Below are positions 17,811-26,947 of a stretch of 64,000 nucleotides of DNA, in pieces (within the stretch, counting starts at the first letter, position 1; every line of letters starts with the position of its first letter). Position numbers and translations under genes: made by a program. This DNA is from JAZKFT01 sp965246935 (GTDB taxonomy: Bacteria; Bacteroidota; Bacteroidia; Chitinophagales; Chitinophagaceae): the NCBI GenBank assembly GCA_965246935.1, contig CBDFGC010000023.1:1-64000 (forward strand). The letters run 5' to 3'. Under the pieces are notes generated by a model that was not told the DNA's origin, made no database searches, and saw nothing but the letters and a program-made list of their open reading frames with translations.

Positions 17811-18182
17811 ATGTCTATCAGTAACAATCCACCACTTAATAATCCGCTTCCTAATTCATCTGTCTCACCGCCAACAACACGATCCGAAGACATCGTTGAT
17901 AGTTTGGGAAACAGAAGTCTTTCTGTACGTATTAAACACTTACCAAATATAATCATCTGGATCATTGGTATAATTGTTAATTGTGCCTTAGGATATTATT
18001 TTTATGCTTCAACAAGGGATAAGCTAAAGGATTTAGATGACTTTCGTGCGAATATAGAAACCAGATTGAATAGCCAGGTCAGTACTATTAATGAGCTAAC
18101 CGGGGAAGTAAGTTCCTTTCGAACCATGTTGACAAATATTTTTCAACCCCATACGGAAGAAAAAAACGACAAAAAAAAATGA
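17811..18182 (+). CDS. small single-pass membrane protein
   Basis: A 123-residue protein. A Pro/Asn/Ser-rich cytoplasmic N-terminus (1-45) precedes one hydrophobic helix (about 46-66, IIIWIIGIIVNCALGYYFYA). A coiled-coil-like helix follows (70-110, KLKDLDDFRANIETRLNSQV) with a lysine-rich tail. Base composition is AT-rich compared with the giant gene and the catabolic cluster, which hints at transfer. Its last four bases overlap the start of the next gene (ATGA), so the two are co-translated and may form a complex. Function is unknown. Confidence 0.65.
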   Translation: MSISNNPPLNNPLPNSSVSPPTTRSEDIVDSLGNRSLSVRIKHLPNIIIWIIGIIVNCALGYYFYASTRDKLKDLDDFRANIETRLNSQVSTINELTGEVSSFRTMLTNIFQPHTEEKNDKKK

Positions 18183-18907
18183 AGCAGTTTGTTCTAAAAT
18201 ATTCCTCACTCTTACTAACTGTAGGCACAATAGCAATCAATATTGGAGTAATTACATATATGTATAGCCGTAATAACATTATCATTCATAAAATCTCGAT
18301 GGAGTACAAAAAGCAGGATACAGCGCTAGTAAATATAAATAAAAAACTTAGTAACGCACAGGATTCGATTGAAGCATCATTCAATATCATTGAGCAATAC
18401 CCTCAAATTTATAAAGCTTTACCACCGCAACCACCTCAAGATACTCTTATAGACCCACTATCCATGCCGCCCCCAATTATTACTCCAGCATTACTGCAAG
18501 GCACCTGGGGCATATGCGACGATCGGCAATTGGTATTGCCAAATCAATGTACCATCCCTTGGACCAATATTACATTTCAAAAAAATGGGGTATGCTCAGT
18601 ATTAGTATTATTTGATTTTTCAAATGCTATATTTAATGGTAATTATAATGTATCGAATGGTCTGTTAACTATTACTCCTCTTTTTCCGAATCCAGATCTC
18701 AAAGACCCTAGCTTTGTTCACCTTCAGTTAAATTATATTGATAGTAATAACTTTTTTGCCATTATGCATTTAAATAATGATGATAAATTAAATTTTCTCC
18801 ATACGCATGCTGATGATGATAGTAGGTATCCCGGATATTTTAATTATCATGTTGCATTTAAAAAATCGCCAAAAATATGGTATTCTTATATTTATAAAAT
18901 AAAATAA
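18179..18907 (+). CDS. membrane-anchored protein with lipocalin-like domain
   Basis: A 242-residue protein. Residues about 8-30 are a membrane anchor or uncleaved signal. Then comes a helical stalk (about 35-80) and a Pro-rich linker (PPQPPQDTLIDPLSMPPPI). The C-terminal domain (about 103-235) starts LLQGTWGICDD and has alternating strands ending in YNVSNGLLTITP and FNYHVAFKK. This is the pattern of small lipocalin-like domains. It overlaps the upstream membrane gene by 4 bases. AT-rich. No function can be given. Confidence 0.65.
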   Translation: MKQFVLKYSSLLLTVGTIAINIGVITYMYSRNNIIIHKISMEYKKQDTALVNINKKLSNAQDSIEASFNIIEQYPQIYKALPPQPPQDTLIDPLSMPPPIITPALLQGTWGICDDRQLVLPNQCTIPWTNITFQKNGVCSVLVLFDFSNAIFNGNYNVSNGLLTITPLFPNPDLKDPSFVHLQLNYIDSNNFFAIMHLNNDDKLNFLHTHADDDSRYPGYFNYHVAFKKSPKIWYSYIYKIK

Positions 18908-19536
18908 ACTACGAAATCTATCCTTAGCACTAAGCCTGATTAATTACTTCCACCGTATCAACACATACAACCCAACCAACACAATAAAGCAAACTAGTGA
19001 TATAGCAGGATTCCAGGATATAATTTCGTATTTTATAACTTGCTAATTAACCTTATAAATATTGCGATGGAGCCACCCGACCAACCTGTAAAGAATGGTT
19101 ATTACAAGCAGTAGCACTGCCCGGTGAAATGAAATACAATTGCACTGACTATAAACTTGCTGGCCATTTTCAAAAAACAGTTGGCAACCATTGCACACTC
19201 ATTATCCTTTGAACGATCACTATCAATAAGGAGTTACTGAAAAAGGGAAAGTGTTTGTTTAGCAGACACTATTTACATCTCAAAAGCAATTACCCGTTAC
19301 AAAGCTTTGTAAAAATCAGGCGGCGGGTTCAGCGTAAGATTTTGTCGCTGGTGTCAATATGGGTAAATGGGCGGCGCTTCGCTGAACCAAATTTGCTTAT
19401 GATAATACTAAAAATTTTGTGGCCAATTATAAAAAGGGAGAAGTAAAAATTACTTATCGTTCGAAACAAGATTCCATTTCCTTAAAGGACGGGGTTACAA
19501 ATGCTGACTATTGATCTTACTCAGGAATTTAATACA
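18908..19536. other. non-coding stretch with a possible gene remnant
   Basis: No intact gene. A stop-free tail of 42 codons (19386-19514) reads TKFAYDNTKNFVANYKK and ends NADY before a TGA. It looks like the C-terminal end of a protein but lacks a start and an upstream body. The rest (18908-19385) has only short frames. It lies between the AT-rich pair and the end of the toxin island, a place where decayed toxin or immunity modules would be expected. That reading is inference. Confidence 0.35.
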
Positions 19537-20022
19537 TTATTCGTTACTGTAATCTTCCCACAATTCCTGAATATCATTATCTTGGCTATTTTTGCAGTAA
19601 GAATCTAAAAAAAATATCAACTCATCTTTGTAGTCCAATTTATATAGTAGTTGTGCGATATTACCATAATTAAAATAATCCTCTTTACTATTTTTTAAAA
19701 ATTTATTTATATAGCCTGTAATTTGATCTTTTGCAATATCCCTGTATTTTAAAACGACTTTTCTTGCATCAGAAGCTACGATTTCATTACCATCTATTGC
19801 TACTTCAACCAATACTTTTATTAAAGGGATATGTTTGGCCTCTAAGTTTTCCAACATACTTAATGCTAGCAAAGCTTCATTTCTATTACTAGTTAGAGCT
19901 AATTCAAAATCTGAAATTTGTTTATCAACATCTGACGAAATAAATTCCATTTTACTTTTGTAAAAAGTATCTTCAGCTTCTTTAAAATCAAGCCATTGCT
20001 TAGAATATTTTTTAGACTGCAT
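19537..20022 (-). CDS. putative immunity protein for the displaced Rhs tip (all-helical)
   Basis: A 161-residue soluble protein with no signal peptide. It appears wholly alpha-helical, in HEAT-like paired helices (LALTSNRNEALLALSMLENL; VASDARKVVLKYRDIAKD). It starts with a TAATG one-base overlap on the stop of the Rhs tip upstream. The first toxin/immunity pair of the island has exactly the same junction. By position it should neutralise the toxin domain encoded just before it. The function is inferred from context, not from a recognised family. Confidence 0.6.
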   Translation of the reverse strand: MQSKKYSKQWLDFKEAEDTFYKSKMEFISSDVDKQISDFELALTSNRNEALLALSMLENLEAKHIPLIKVLVEVAIDGNEIVASDARKVVLKYRDIAKDQITGYINKFLKNSKEDYFNYGNIAQLLYKLDYKDELIFFLDSYCKNSQDNDIQELWEDYSNE

Positions 20023-21023
20023 TATTTATATTTAAATTTTCCATTTTTATCTAATTTTCCAATACGTTCAGACTCCATACCCTTCGTTTTATTATCAAAT
20101 TCTTCCGGAGTCATATCTCGAGTATTATATATTGTACGGTGTCCTTTACTCATATATCCGCCTTCAACATCTTTACCATCAAATTTAATAGCTAATCCTT
20201 CTGGTAAAGTGGCAGTTGGATTAACTTGATGGACATGGGTATCTGATAGAACATTTCCCATATTTTCAGGAGTATCAAATGCGGACTTACCCATTGGCCT
20301 TTCAACGCCTGCTTGAGATTTAATTATACCGTTTTCATCTACTATTACATCTCTACCTGGTCTTACTGTGGAGGGACTTGTTGCGTTGCCTGCTAAAACT
20401 ATACCTCCAATACCAGGTGCCAATCCCAACACATCCACCCACGCATTAACATCTCTCACATACCCATACAACTCCTTACCTCCTGCCAACCCAATCGGAT
20501 CCTTACTGATATACATACCCTCATTAGGTGAGTAATATCTAAACCTGTTATACGCTAATCCCGTCTCCTCATCCCAATACTGACCCTGATACAAGAACGG
20601 CACGAACTCATTGTCACCTTTTCGAACCTGCCCGTAACAATTGAGTTCTCTATACCATACTTTGTTACCCCTTTCATCATACGCTTCAACAGGTGTACCG
20701 AGGTAATCGGTAATAATACTGTATTGCTTTCCGCCTACCAGTTTTGCACTGGGTGTAAAGCTATTATTATCATACACCCATGTTACGATGTTTTCAACCC
20801 GTTCCTTTCTGTCGTACCGGAGTTGTCCATGTTCCTGTACCACCAGCCGGGGCCTGTCTGTTGCGTTGTAGCTCCATTCGTGTAGCAAAAGATTTCCATC
20901 CCACACATAACGGTTTACTTTCCCATCCGCCATCTTAGCTATTCTTCTGCCCAATGCATCGTACTCAAATTCCACTACACTTCCATCGGGCCGTTTTACC
21001 TGTTGCAGTGTGCCATTGGCCAA
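20022..21023 (-). CDS. displaced (orphan) Rhs C-terminal tip with unknown toxin domain
   Basis: A 333-codon frame. Residues 1 to about 200 are nearly identical to the end of the Rhs core of the full-length neighbour, up to the WVDVLGL cleavage-type motif. The remaining 130 or so residues are unrelated to the neighbour's tip and form a different toxin domain of a type I cannot name (SDTHVHQVNP, GHRTIYNTRDMTPEEFD). DNA homology with the intact gene starts abruptly at 21047 and runs to about 20425. The only start candidates are TTG codons, and a TAA precedes the homology by five codons. It therefore reads as a silent cassette that becomes active if recombined onto the full-length gene. Its own immunity gene follows. 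Confidence 0.8.
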   Translation of the reverse strand: MANGTLQQVKRPDGSVVEFEYDALGRRIAKMADGKVNRYVWDGNLLLHEWSYNATDRPRLVVQEHGQLRYDRKERVENIVTWVYDNNSFTPSAKLVGGKQYSIITDYLGTPVEAYDERGNKVWYRELNCYGQVRKGDNEFVPFLYQGQYWDEETGLAYNRFRYYSPNEGMYISKDPIGLAGGKELYGYVRDVNAWVDVLGLAPGIGGIVLAGNATSPSTVRPGRDVIVDENGIIKSQAGVERPMGKSAFDTPENMGNVLSDTHVHQVNPTATLPEGLAIKFDGKDVEGGYMSKGHRTIYNTRDMTPEEFDNKTKGMESERIGKLDKNGKFKYK

Positions 21024-21072
21024 CCAATGGTAAGTCCAATCGCCGCTAAAACAAATATATTAATCCATTTAT

Positions 21073-21411
21073 TTATACATTTAGATCATTTGGAGGAGTG
21101 AAGGGAATCATTTTATCAAACAAGTGTCGCTTCCACAATTCCTCAATCGCTGCTACCATATAATCAATGTTTATACGTGGTATTATCACGACATTTTCTT
21201 CATAGAAAAAAATTGTATTCGATTCAAATTCTGAATCAACATCCTGTTTAAGTCTAACAGGATCGTAAAAATTAATTTGATAAGTTAGCCCATTATCGAT
21301 TTTGATAGTAATACCATAAAAATAGCCTTTGCTTTCAGTTTCAAACTGAATATAAACATCATCGTATTCGTTTACAGTTTCAATTATATAGCCCTCTTTA
21401 TAAATTGTCAT
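21073..21411 (-). CDS. putative immunity protein for the Tse2-like Rhs toxin
   Basis: A 112-residue soluble, acidic protein, mostly beta-strands in the first 80 residues (GYIIETVNEYDDVYIQFETE; YFYGITIKIDNGLTYQINFY), then one helix (YMVAAIEELWKRHLF). No signal peptide. Its ATG overlaps the TAA of the Rhs gene by one base (TAATG), the classical arrangement of a toxin tip and its antidote. The family is not recognised. The role is inferred from its place directly behind the tip. Confidence 0.6.
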   Translation of the reverse strand: MTIYKEGYIIETVNEYDDVYIQFETESKGYFYGITIKIDNGLTYQINFYDPVRLKQDVDSEFESNTIFFYEENVVIIPRINIDYMVAAIEELWKRHLFDKMIPFTPPNDLNV

Positions 21412-24400
21412 TATTTACATTCTATTTTGCCGAGTTCTGCTTTGTATACATCAGGTTTCATTGGCTTTTTAGGAACAACTTCGAAATGATGTGGATCCGT
21501 TCCCCTTTGAATAATATCTAAAGTTTCAGGAAAGGATTCTTTATTGATTTCATAAGGAATTCTACCTCCATTTTCAACACTTGTTTTATTGTCAAATACT
21601 GAAACTCCATGAGTTGTCTTAACATCACCAGTCACAGGATCAATTTTATAATCTCCCCTGGGTTTACCTTTTGAATCTATATAAGGATCAGTTGGTTTAA
21701 AAGCCACCTCTTCACCAGGCTTTGCTCCTCTGTAGTATGGCCAAAGTCCAAACACATCTACCCACGCATTCACATCACTCACATACCTATACAACTCCTT
21801 TCCCCCCGCCAACCCAATTGGATCCTTACTTATATACAAGCCCTCTTCTGGTGCGTAATACCTAAACCTGTTATATGCCAATCCCGTCTCCTCATCCCAA
21901 TACTGACCCTGGTATAAGAACGGCACAAACTTATTATCGCCTTTTCGAACCTGCCCGTAGCAATTGAGTTCTCTATACCACACTTTGTTGCCCCTTTCAT
22001 TGTAAGCTTCAACAGGTGTACCGAGGTAGTCGGCAATAATGCTGTACTGCTTTCCGTCTACCAATTTTGCATTGGGTGTAAAACTGCTGTTATCATACAC
22101 CCACGTTACGATGTTTTCAACAGGTTCTTTTCTGTCGTACCGGAGTTGCCCATCTTCCTGTACCACCAGCCGGGGCCTGTTTGTTGCGTTGTAGCTCCAT
22201 TCGTGCAGTAACAAATTGCCATCCCATACGTACCGGTTCACTTTTCCATCCGCTATCTTAACTATTCTGCGGCTCAGTGCATCGTATTCAAATTCCACTA
22301 CACCTCCATCCGGCCGTTTTACCTGTTGCAGCATGCCATTGGCCAGCCAACGGTAGGCCCAATCGCCGCTTTGCCATACTACCTCATCTGTAATAAATTT
22401 CGTTTTTAAGATGAGGTTGCCCAATGCGTCGTAATGGTAAAACCAGTCTTTATCTTTCAACAATTTTCCGCCGGAGCCATACTTTTTATCACTTCTGTCT
22501 TTGGTACGATATAGGTTGCCTACGGCATCCGGATTTTTAAAAATGGTTTCCTTTTCGTTGTACTTAGCTAATACCAGGCTGCCAAAACTATCGTAATCGT
22601 ACCGGATCTTTTCTTTGGTTAATACGTTCAGGGTACTGGCAAGCCGGGCCCCTTCCTTCCACCTGTACTGCCGGTTTAGGGTGGTTTGGCCGTTGGCCGT
22701 TACCTGCTGGCTAATGGGTGTACCGGTAGGGTCGTACTCCATTATGGATCGTACGCCGCCGCTATAGTTTTTAAACTGCAGGCTGCCTCTTTCTTTGCGC
22801 TGCCAGCCCATTTGCCAGGGTTGTTCCCCATCGCCGGCACGGGCTATTACCTGCTCTAAGTATCCCACATTATCATAACTGTATTCCACTTTTGCACCCA
22901 GGCTGCTGCCAAGCCCCTGTAATCGGCCTTGTGCATCATATTGGTAGGCTACGCTATGACCATGTTCCTCCTCTTCTTTTATGATCTGGCCCAGCTCATT
23001 ACGGGTAAACTTCACCGTACTCACAGCATTGGCGGCTTCTGCCAACAGCCCGGCTTTATCGTATTCGTACGATTCCCAAAAACCATCTTCGTAATGTGTA
23101 TATACCAGCCGGCCTGCCAAATCGTAGTCATAAAAAATGGCGCTGCCATTGTGTTGGGTGGCCGTCGTAACAAAGCCATCCCTATTGTGTTGGTAGCCTT
23201 TCCGCTGCCCGTCGAAACCAATTTCTTCTATCACCTCATCTTTTTCGTTGCGGATAAAACGGTACGCCTCGCCTTTTTCGTTTTCTATGGCTTTCAGGTT
23301 TTCGTATTCATCGTAATAAAAATGAAGGGTACCCCGTTCAGACTGATCGGTGACCGACTGGCGTACCTGCCTGCGCAGGCTGCCCATCGGTGTGTACTCC
23401 ATCCACCACTCTTCCCGGCCATCTGTTGCATGCACCGGCAGCTCGTAAGCATCATACTGCACTTTTAGTGGTTTTTGCCCCGACTCATAAATGGCTTTTA
23501 CCCTACCCATTTCATCCCGTTTCCAGTGCATTTGTTTACCGGTGTCCCCGGTTTGGCGAATAAGCCTTCCATAAGTATCATAGTCCCACCGGCTCACCGT
23601 GCCTTCGCTGTTTGTCATTACTACCGGCTGGCCAAATTCATTGTATTGCCAGGCTATTTCAAAACCATTACTGTCGGCAGCACGGGCAGGGAGCCGTTGC
23701 TCCCCGTTATAATCATATTTTACTGTTACCTTATTTTTTGCTGTGTAAGAGAGGAGACGTTGCTCGTCATCATACGTCCAAGCTTCAGTAGCGCCGCCTG
23801 CATCGGTGCGTTTCAGCAACTGGCCTACGGCATTGTACACATAGCTTATCTGTTCGCCATCGGTAGTGTGGTACACCGAAACATTTCCCCATTCATCGTA
23901 TTCAAAGCCCATTGTACGGCCTTCCGGCGAGGCTTTCATTTTTCGTTCATTAAAACGGTTGTGCTCATACCATGTTTCTCCGCCAAGCGCATCTACTTCG
24001 TAATCTATTAAACCGTTTTCATCGTAATAAATCTTTTCTATTTTGCCAGGCGTTTGGAGATACAAAATTTCATTGTAGCCTTCCTGTGGGTGATATACAA
24101 TTTGGCCATGCTGAAAACCATCGGCACCGGAAGTTTCCACCACTCGCCCTTGCTCATCATACACCCACCAATACGCCAGGCCGTTCCGGTTGATTCTTTT
24201 TTCTACCCGGTTGTTGCTATCATACACAAACTGAATGGCTTTCTCATTACGGTCGTACACATGGGTGAGGTTGCCACTATCGTCGTAATCGTATTTTACC
24301 AGCAGGTCAAATTCTTCTTTGTACTGATAATAAATTTTACCCGCATTTTTTTTATTCTCATGCAATTCAATATGCAGCGTACGGCCGCTTTTGTTTATAA

Positions 24401-25673
24401 CCTGGGAAAGTACGTTGTGCCTGCCCTGGTGATACGTAAACTCCCATTGGGAGCCATCACTGAATTGCACCGCAGAAACCCGGTATATATCACCCAGTTC
24501 CGCATCATTAAAATATTGATAGCTGTACCGGTTTTGGTGGTGAAGGATGACCCAGGTAGTGGATGAGGTGCGTTCCACCCAGATTTTTTGTGCCCGGTAA
24601 TAGCAGGGCTCTTCGCCCACTTCCATAAAGGGTATGTGAACGGGTATGAGTTCTTCAGGGTGTTTCCATACGGCAAAGGTTTTATCTTCCGCCGGTATAA
24701 TGCTCAGATCAAGGCTATTAAAAACACCTCTGCCAAACATATTTGGGAAAGGACTTTGGCTTTGCCAGGAGTTAGCACATTTTAAAACCGTACTACCCGC
24801 CAGTTCAAAATCATCCCATTCAAACAACATTTCGCCGGTAACGAAATTTACGGGCTCCAGGCCATGGCGGCACAAGCCTTTTGATAATTTATTGGAATCA
24901 CCAAAAAGCTTTTTGAGCACCTTGTTGTTCAGCGTTTTTAATCCTTTGCTAAACCCTTTTCCGATAGCCTTGGTCAGGGTACGCATGAGTGCCATGCCGG
25001 CAAACCGCATTGCATATTCGCCAAGGGTGTAGTGATGTGGCTGAAAGGTACCCCCCACAAGCACCGGGGGTCCGGTATTAATTTGCACATACATTTTTAA
25101 AAACCTGCTGTAAAATGCAAAATATGCTAACGGATTTTTTTTGATCTTATTGGGCATGGCAGGCAGCGGTGTTAACCCCATTGGAGGCGACCAACAGGTT
25201 AACACATGCTGCGGCTGATTTCCGCCCATTTCGCTTCCCTGCGCATGTACAGTAGGTGAGCCATAATATACTTCGCCCTCATGAGGCGCCATTGGTTTAT
25301 CCACAATAAAATAAACCGGGAACATACCCGATAGGTGCTCGAAGGGGATAGCAATACCCATTACACTGGTAGTGGTAGTGGCTTTGTGCCTGCCATGAAC
25401 ATAGACCGAGCCGCCCATCGGAATGCTGGTAGCGCCTACTACACCTTGAAGAAAAGAAAAAACGGGTATGGAAAAATGGAGATAATCCATGATGTCGAAA
25501 ATGACACCTACAAAGGGGTGGGGCAATGGGAGGGGAATCCAGTTAAGCGGCGTTACTGTCCAGTGAAAATCAATACCCAGTACAAAATCAAAATGCTTTC
25601 CTGCATGCTGAAACGCCATATTGGAAATGACAGGCTTAGTAAATACCGGCTTATGTTTTCTAAGCTCCGCCAT
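21411..25673 (-). CDS. full-length Rhs toxin with Tse2-like C-terminal domain
   Basis: 1420 residues. An N-terminal PAAR-like/transport region (about 1-190, with SIPMGGSVYVHG) is followed by the start of the Rhs shell (GLEPVNFVTGEMLFEWDDFE, near 270). Dozens of YD repeats follow (e.g. YDYDDSGNLTHVYDRN), then the core end with DPIGLAGGKELY and WVDVFGL near 1305, where Rhs proteins cut themselves. The last 110 residues are the toxin. Their pattern (YRGAKPGEE ... GVSVFDN ... GRIPYEI ... HHFEVVPKKPM) resembles Pseudomonas Tse2, an ADP-ribosyltransferase-fold toxin. The start overlaps the upstream TPR-like gene by 14 bases. VgrG lies before that gene, so export through a T6SS-like spike is likely. 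Confidence 0.88.
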   Translation of the reverse strand: MAELRKHKPVFTKPVISNMAFQHAGKHFDFVLGIDFHWTVTPLNWIPLPLPHPFVGVIFDIMDYLHFSIPVFSFLQGVVGATSIPMGGSVYVHGRHKATTTTSVMGIAIPFEHLSGMFPVYFIVDKPMAPHEGEVYYGSPTVHAQGSEMGGNQPQHVLTCWSPPMGLTPLPAMPNKIKKNPLAYFAFYSRFLKMYVQINTGPPVLVGGTFQPHHYTLGEYAMRFAGMALMRTLTKAIGKGFSKGLKTLNNKVLKKLFGDSNKLSKGLCRHGLEPVNFVTGEMLFEWDDFELAGSTVLKCANSWQSQSPFPNMFGRGVFNSLDLSIIPAEDKTFAVWKHPEELIPVHIPFMEVGEEPCYYRAQKIWVERTSSTTWVILHHQNRYSYQYFNDAELGDIYRVSAVQFSDGSQWEFTYHQGRHNVLSQVINKSGRTLHIELHENKKNAGKIYYQYKEEFDLLVKYDYDDSGNLTHVYDRNEKAIQFVYDSNNRVEKRINRNGLAYWWVYDEQGRVVETSGADGFQHGQIVYHPQEGYNEILYLQTPGKIEKIYYDENGLIDYEVDALGGETWYEHNRFNERKMKASPEGRTMGFEYDEWGNVSVYHTTDGEQISYVYNAVGQLLKRTDAGGATEAWTYDDEQRLLSYTAKNKVTVKYDYNGEQRLPARAADSNGFEIAWQYNEFGQPVVMTNSEGTVSRWDYDTYGRLIRQTGDTGKQMHWKRDEMGRVKAIYESGQKPLKVQYDAYELPVHATDGREEWWMEYTPMGSLRRQVRQSVTDQSERGTLHFYYDEYENLKAIENEKGEAYRFIRNEKDEVIEEIGFDGQRKGYQHNRDGFVTTATQHNGSAIFYDYDLAGRLVYTHYEDGFWESYEYDKAGLLAEAANAVSTVKFTRNELGQIIKEEEEHGHSVAYQYDAQGRLQGLGSSLGAKVEYSYDNVGYLEQVIARAGDGEQPWQMGWQRKERGSLQFKNYSGGVRSIMEYDPTGTPISQQVTANGQTTLNRQYRWKEGARLASTLNVLTKEKIRYDYDSFGSLVLAKYNEKETIFKNPDAVGNLYRTKDRSDKKYGSGGKLLKDKDWFYHYDALGNLILKTKFITDEVVWQSGDWAYRWLANGMLQQVKRPDGGVVEFEYDALSRRIVKIADGKVNRYVWDGNLLLHEWSYNATNRPRLVVQEDGQLRYDRKEPVENIVTWVYDNSSFTPNAKLVDGKQYSIIADYLGTPVEAYNERGNKVWYRELNCYGQVRKGDNKFVPFLYQGQYWDEETGLAYNRFRYYAPEEGLYISKDPIGLAGGKELYRYVSDVNAWVDVFGLWPYYRGAKPGEEVAFKPTDPYIDSKGKPRGDYKIDPVTGDVKTTHGVSVFDNKTSVENGGRIPYEINKESFPETLDIIQRGTDPHHFEVVPKKPMKPDVYKAELGKIECK

Positions 25674-26940
25674 GTTCAGATTTTTTAAGTTTTTTCAGGT
25701 CAGGTACTTCAGCCATCCCTTCCCAGTTTTCGCCAAAAAATAGTACCATTTTATCCCTAATGGTTGCTGCGTTGCTTGAACTCCTGCCATATTTTTTTAG
25801 TAAAAGCGTTGCTATGTAAGGGGTGCTTGTTTCTTTACGCAACTCCGGCTTCATTTTTTCACATAAAGCAATACATCGTTCATAATAAGGCACGGATGCT
25901 TTTGAAAACATAGCAGTATCGAGCAACTGGCCAATGAGCCGGTTAGCCTCTATTTGCAAAACCAGGTCTCCTTTCTCTTCACCGATGGTGGCAATATTTT
26001 CAAATATGCCCAACGCTCTTTTCTTTTCTTTACGGCTCATTAAAAAAGAGCCATAAGAGAAATATACCTGAACCAACAGATCATTGTTATCCCCGGCTTC
26101 CTTCAATGCTTCAAGGTACAAAGTTTCTGCGTCTGCAGGCTTCGACTGTGCCGTTTTGCTTTGTGCTTTTACAAGCTTGGCCAACACCGTCCCCTGCGTA
26201 AATTTATTTTTAGTGGAAAGGTGAGCAGCCTGGGTTAATAATATATCGGCATCGTTAAATTTTTGCCTGCTTAACGCATTACCCGCTTTTAAAATCAGCA
26301 GCTGAAAATTGTTTTCTTTTGCGCCCTTGTTTTTGTTGGTGCTTTCAGCCGTTTTTTCCATCAGGTTACTGATGTCAACAGCATACTTCCAGAAATGCGG
26401 TTTGTAATAGTTGGATACTGTTCTGTAATGCTCATGATCTGTAAATACCAGCTTAAGGTAGGAGCCAGCGTTATTTTTTTCAATGAACGCTCCGCAATCT
26501 GTAATCCAATTTTCAAATGCTACACGGTCGGAAATGGATGTGGGAGCCAGATGAATAAACAGCTTATTTTCCCTTAGTGCCGGGTATAACTGTATGAGAT
26601 TTATAAGTGAAGTAATATAATTCCCTGCCCCATGCTTGTCTTTTTCAGTTTGCCAGTCTGCCAGCAACTTTTCTTCTTTTTGCCATTCGTTGTATGTGGC
26701 TTCCATTTCTGTAATCAAAGCATTGCTATAACTATTTCCGTCCTCAAACGGCTGGTAATATATTAAGTAAGTATCGTCTGTATTGCTCTCATCAGATAAT
26801 TGATATTTAAAATAAGTTTCAAAAAGCTGGTTTTCTACTTTTTGGCCTAGTAGAACATAAGTGATCGCATCAGGATCGTTTTTGATTTCCTGGCGCCACC
26901 TTTTACCCAATTTCACCATTTCAAGATATACAGCATTCAT
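25660..26940 (-). CDS. TPR-like protein between VgrG and Rhs (putative effector adaptor)
   Basis: A 426-residue cytoplasmic protein. The first 200 residues are a mixed alpha/beta domain (NKLFIHLAPTSISDRVAFENW). The second half is a series of helical pairs typical of tetratricopeptide repeats (ALSRQKFNDADILLTQAAHL; AETLYLEALKEAGDNNDLLV; RALGIFENIATIGEEKGDLV). It sits 7 bases after vgrG and overlaps rhs by 14, so the three genes are translated together. Genes in this slot often encode chaperones or adaptors that load a toxin onto VgrG. That role is inferred; I do not recognise a named adaptor family. Confidence 0.65.
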   Translation of the reverse strand: MNAVYLEMVKLGKRWRQEIKNDPDAITYVLLGQKVENQLFETYFKYQLSDESNTDDTYLIYYQPFEDGNSYSNALITEMEATYNEWQKEEKLLADWQTEKDKHGAGNYITSLINLIQLYPALRENKLFIHLAPTSISDRVAFENWITDCGAFIEKNNAGSYLKLVFTDHEHYRTVSNYYKPHFWKYAVDISNLMEKTAESTNKNKGAKENNFQLLILKAGNALSRQKFNDADILLTQAAHLSTKNKFTQGTVLAKLVKAQSKTAQSKPADAETLYLEALKEAGDNNDLLVQVYFSYGSFLMSRKEKKRALGIFENIATIGEEKGDLVLQIEANRLIGQLLDTAMFSKASVPYYERCIALCEKMKPELRKETSTPYIATLLLKKYGRSSSNAATIRDKMVLFFGENWEGMAEVPDLKKLKKSEHGGA

Positions 26941-26947
26941 AATTACC

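Noticed and set aside
17632..17952. 106-codon frame before the membrane gene at 17811
   Set aside because: It overlaps the better-supported frame, has no good start and no recognisable domain.
22929..24785. Several long plus-strand frames opposite the rhs gene
   Set aside because: They are shadows of the repetitive YD-coding strand, with no start signals or domains.
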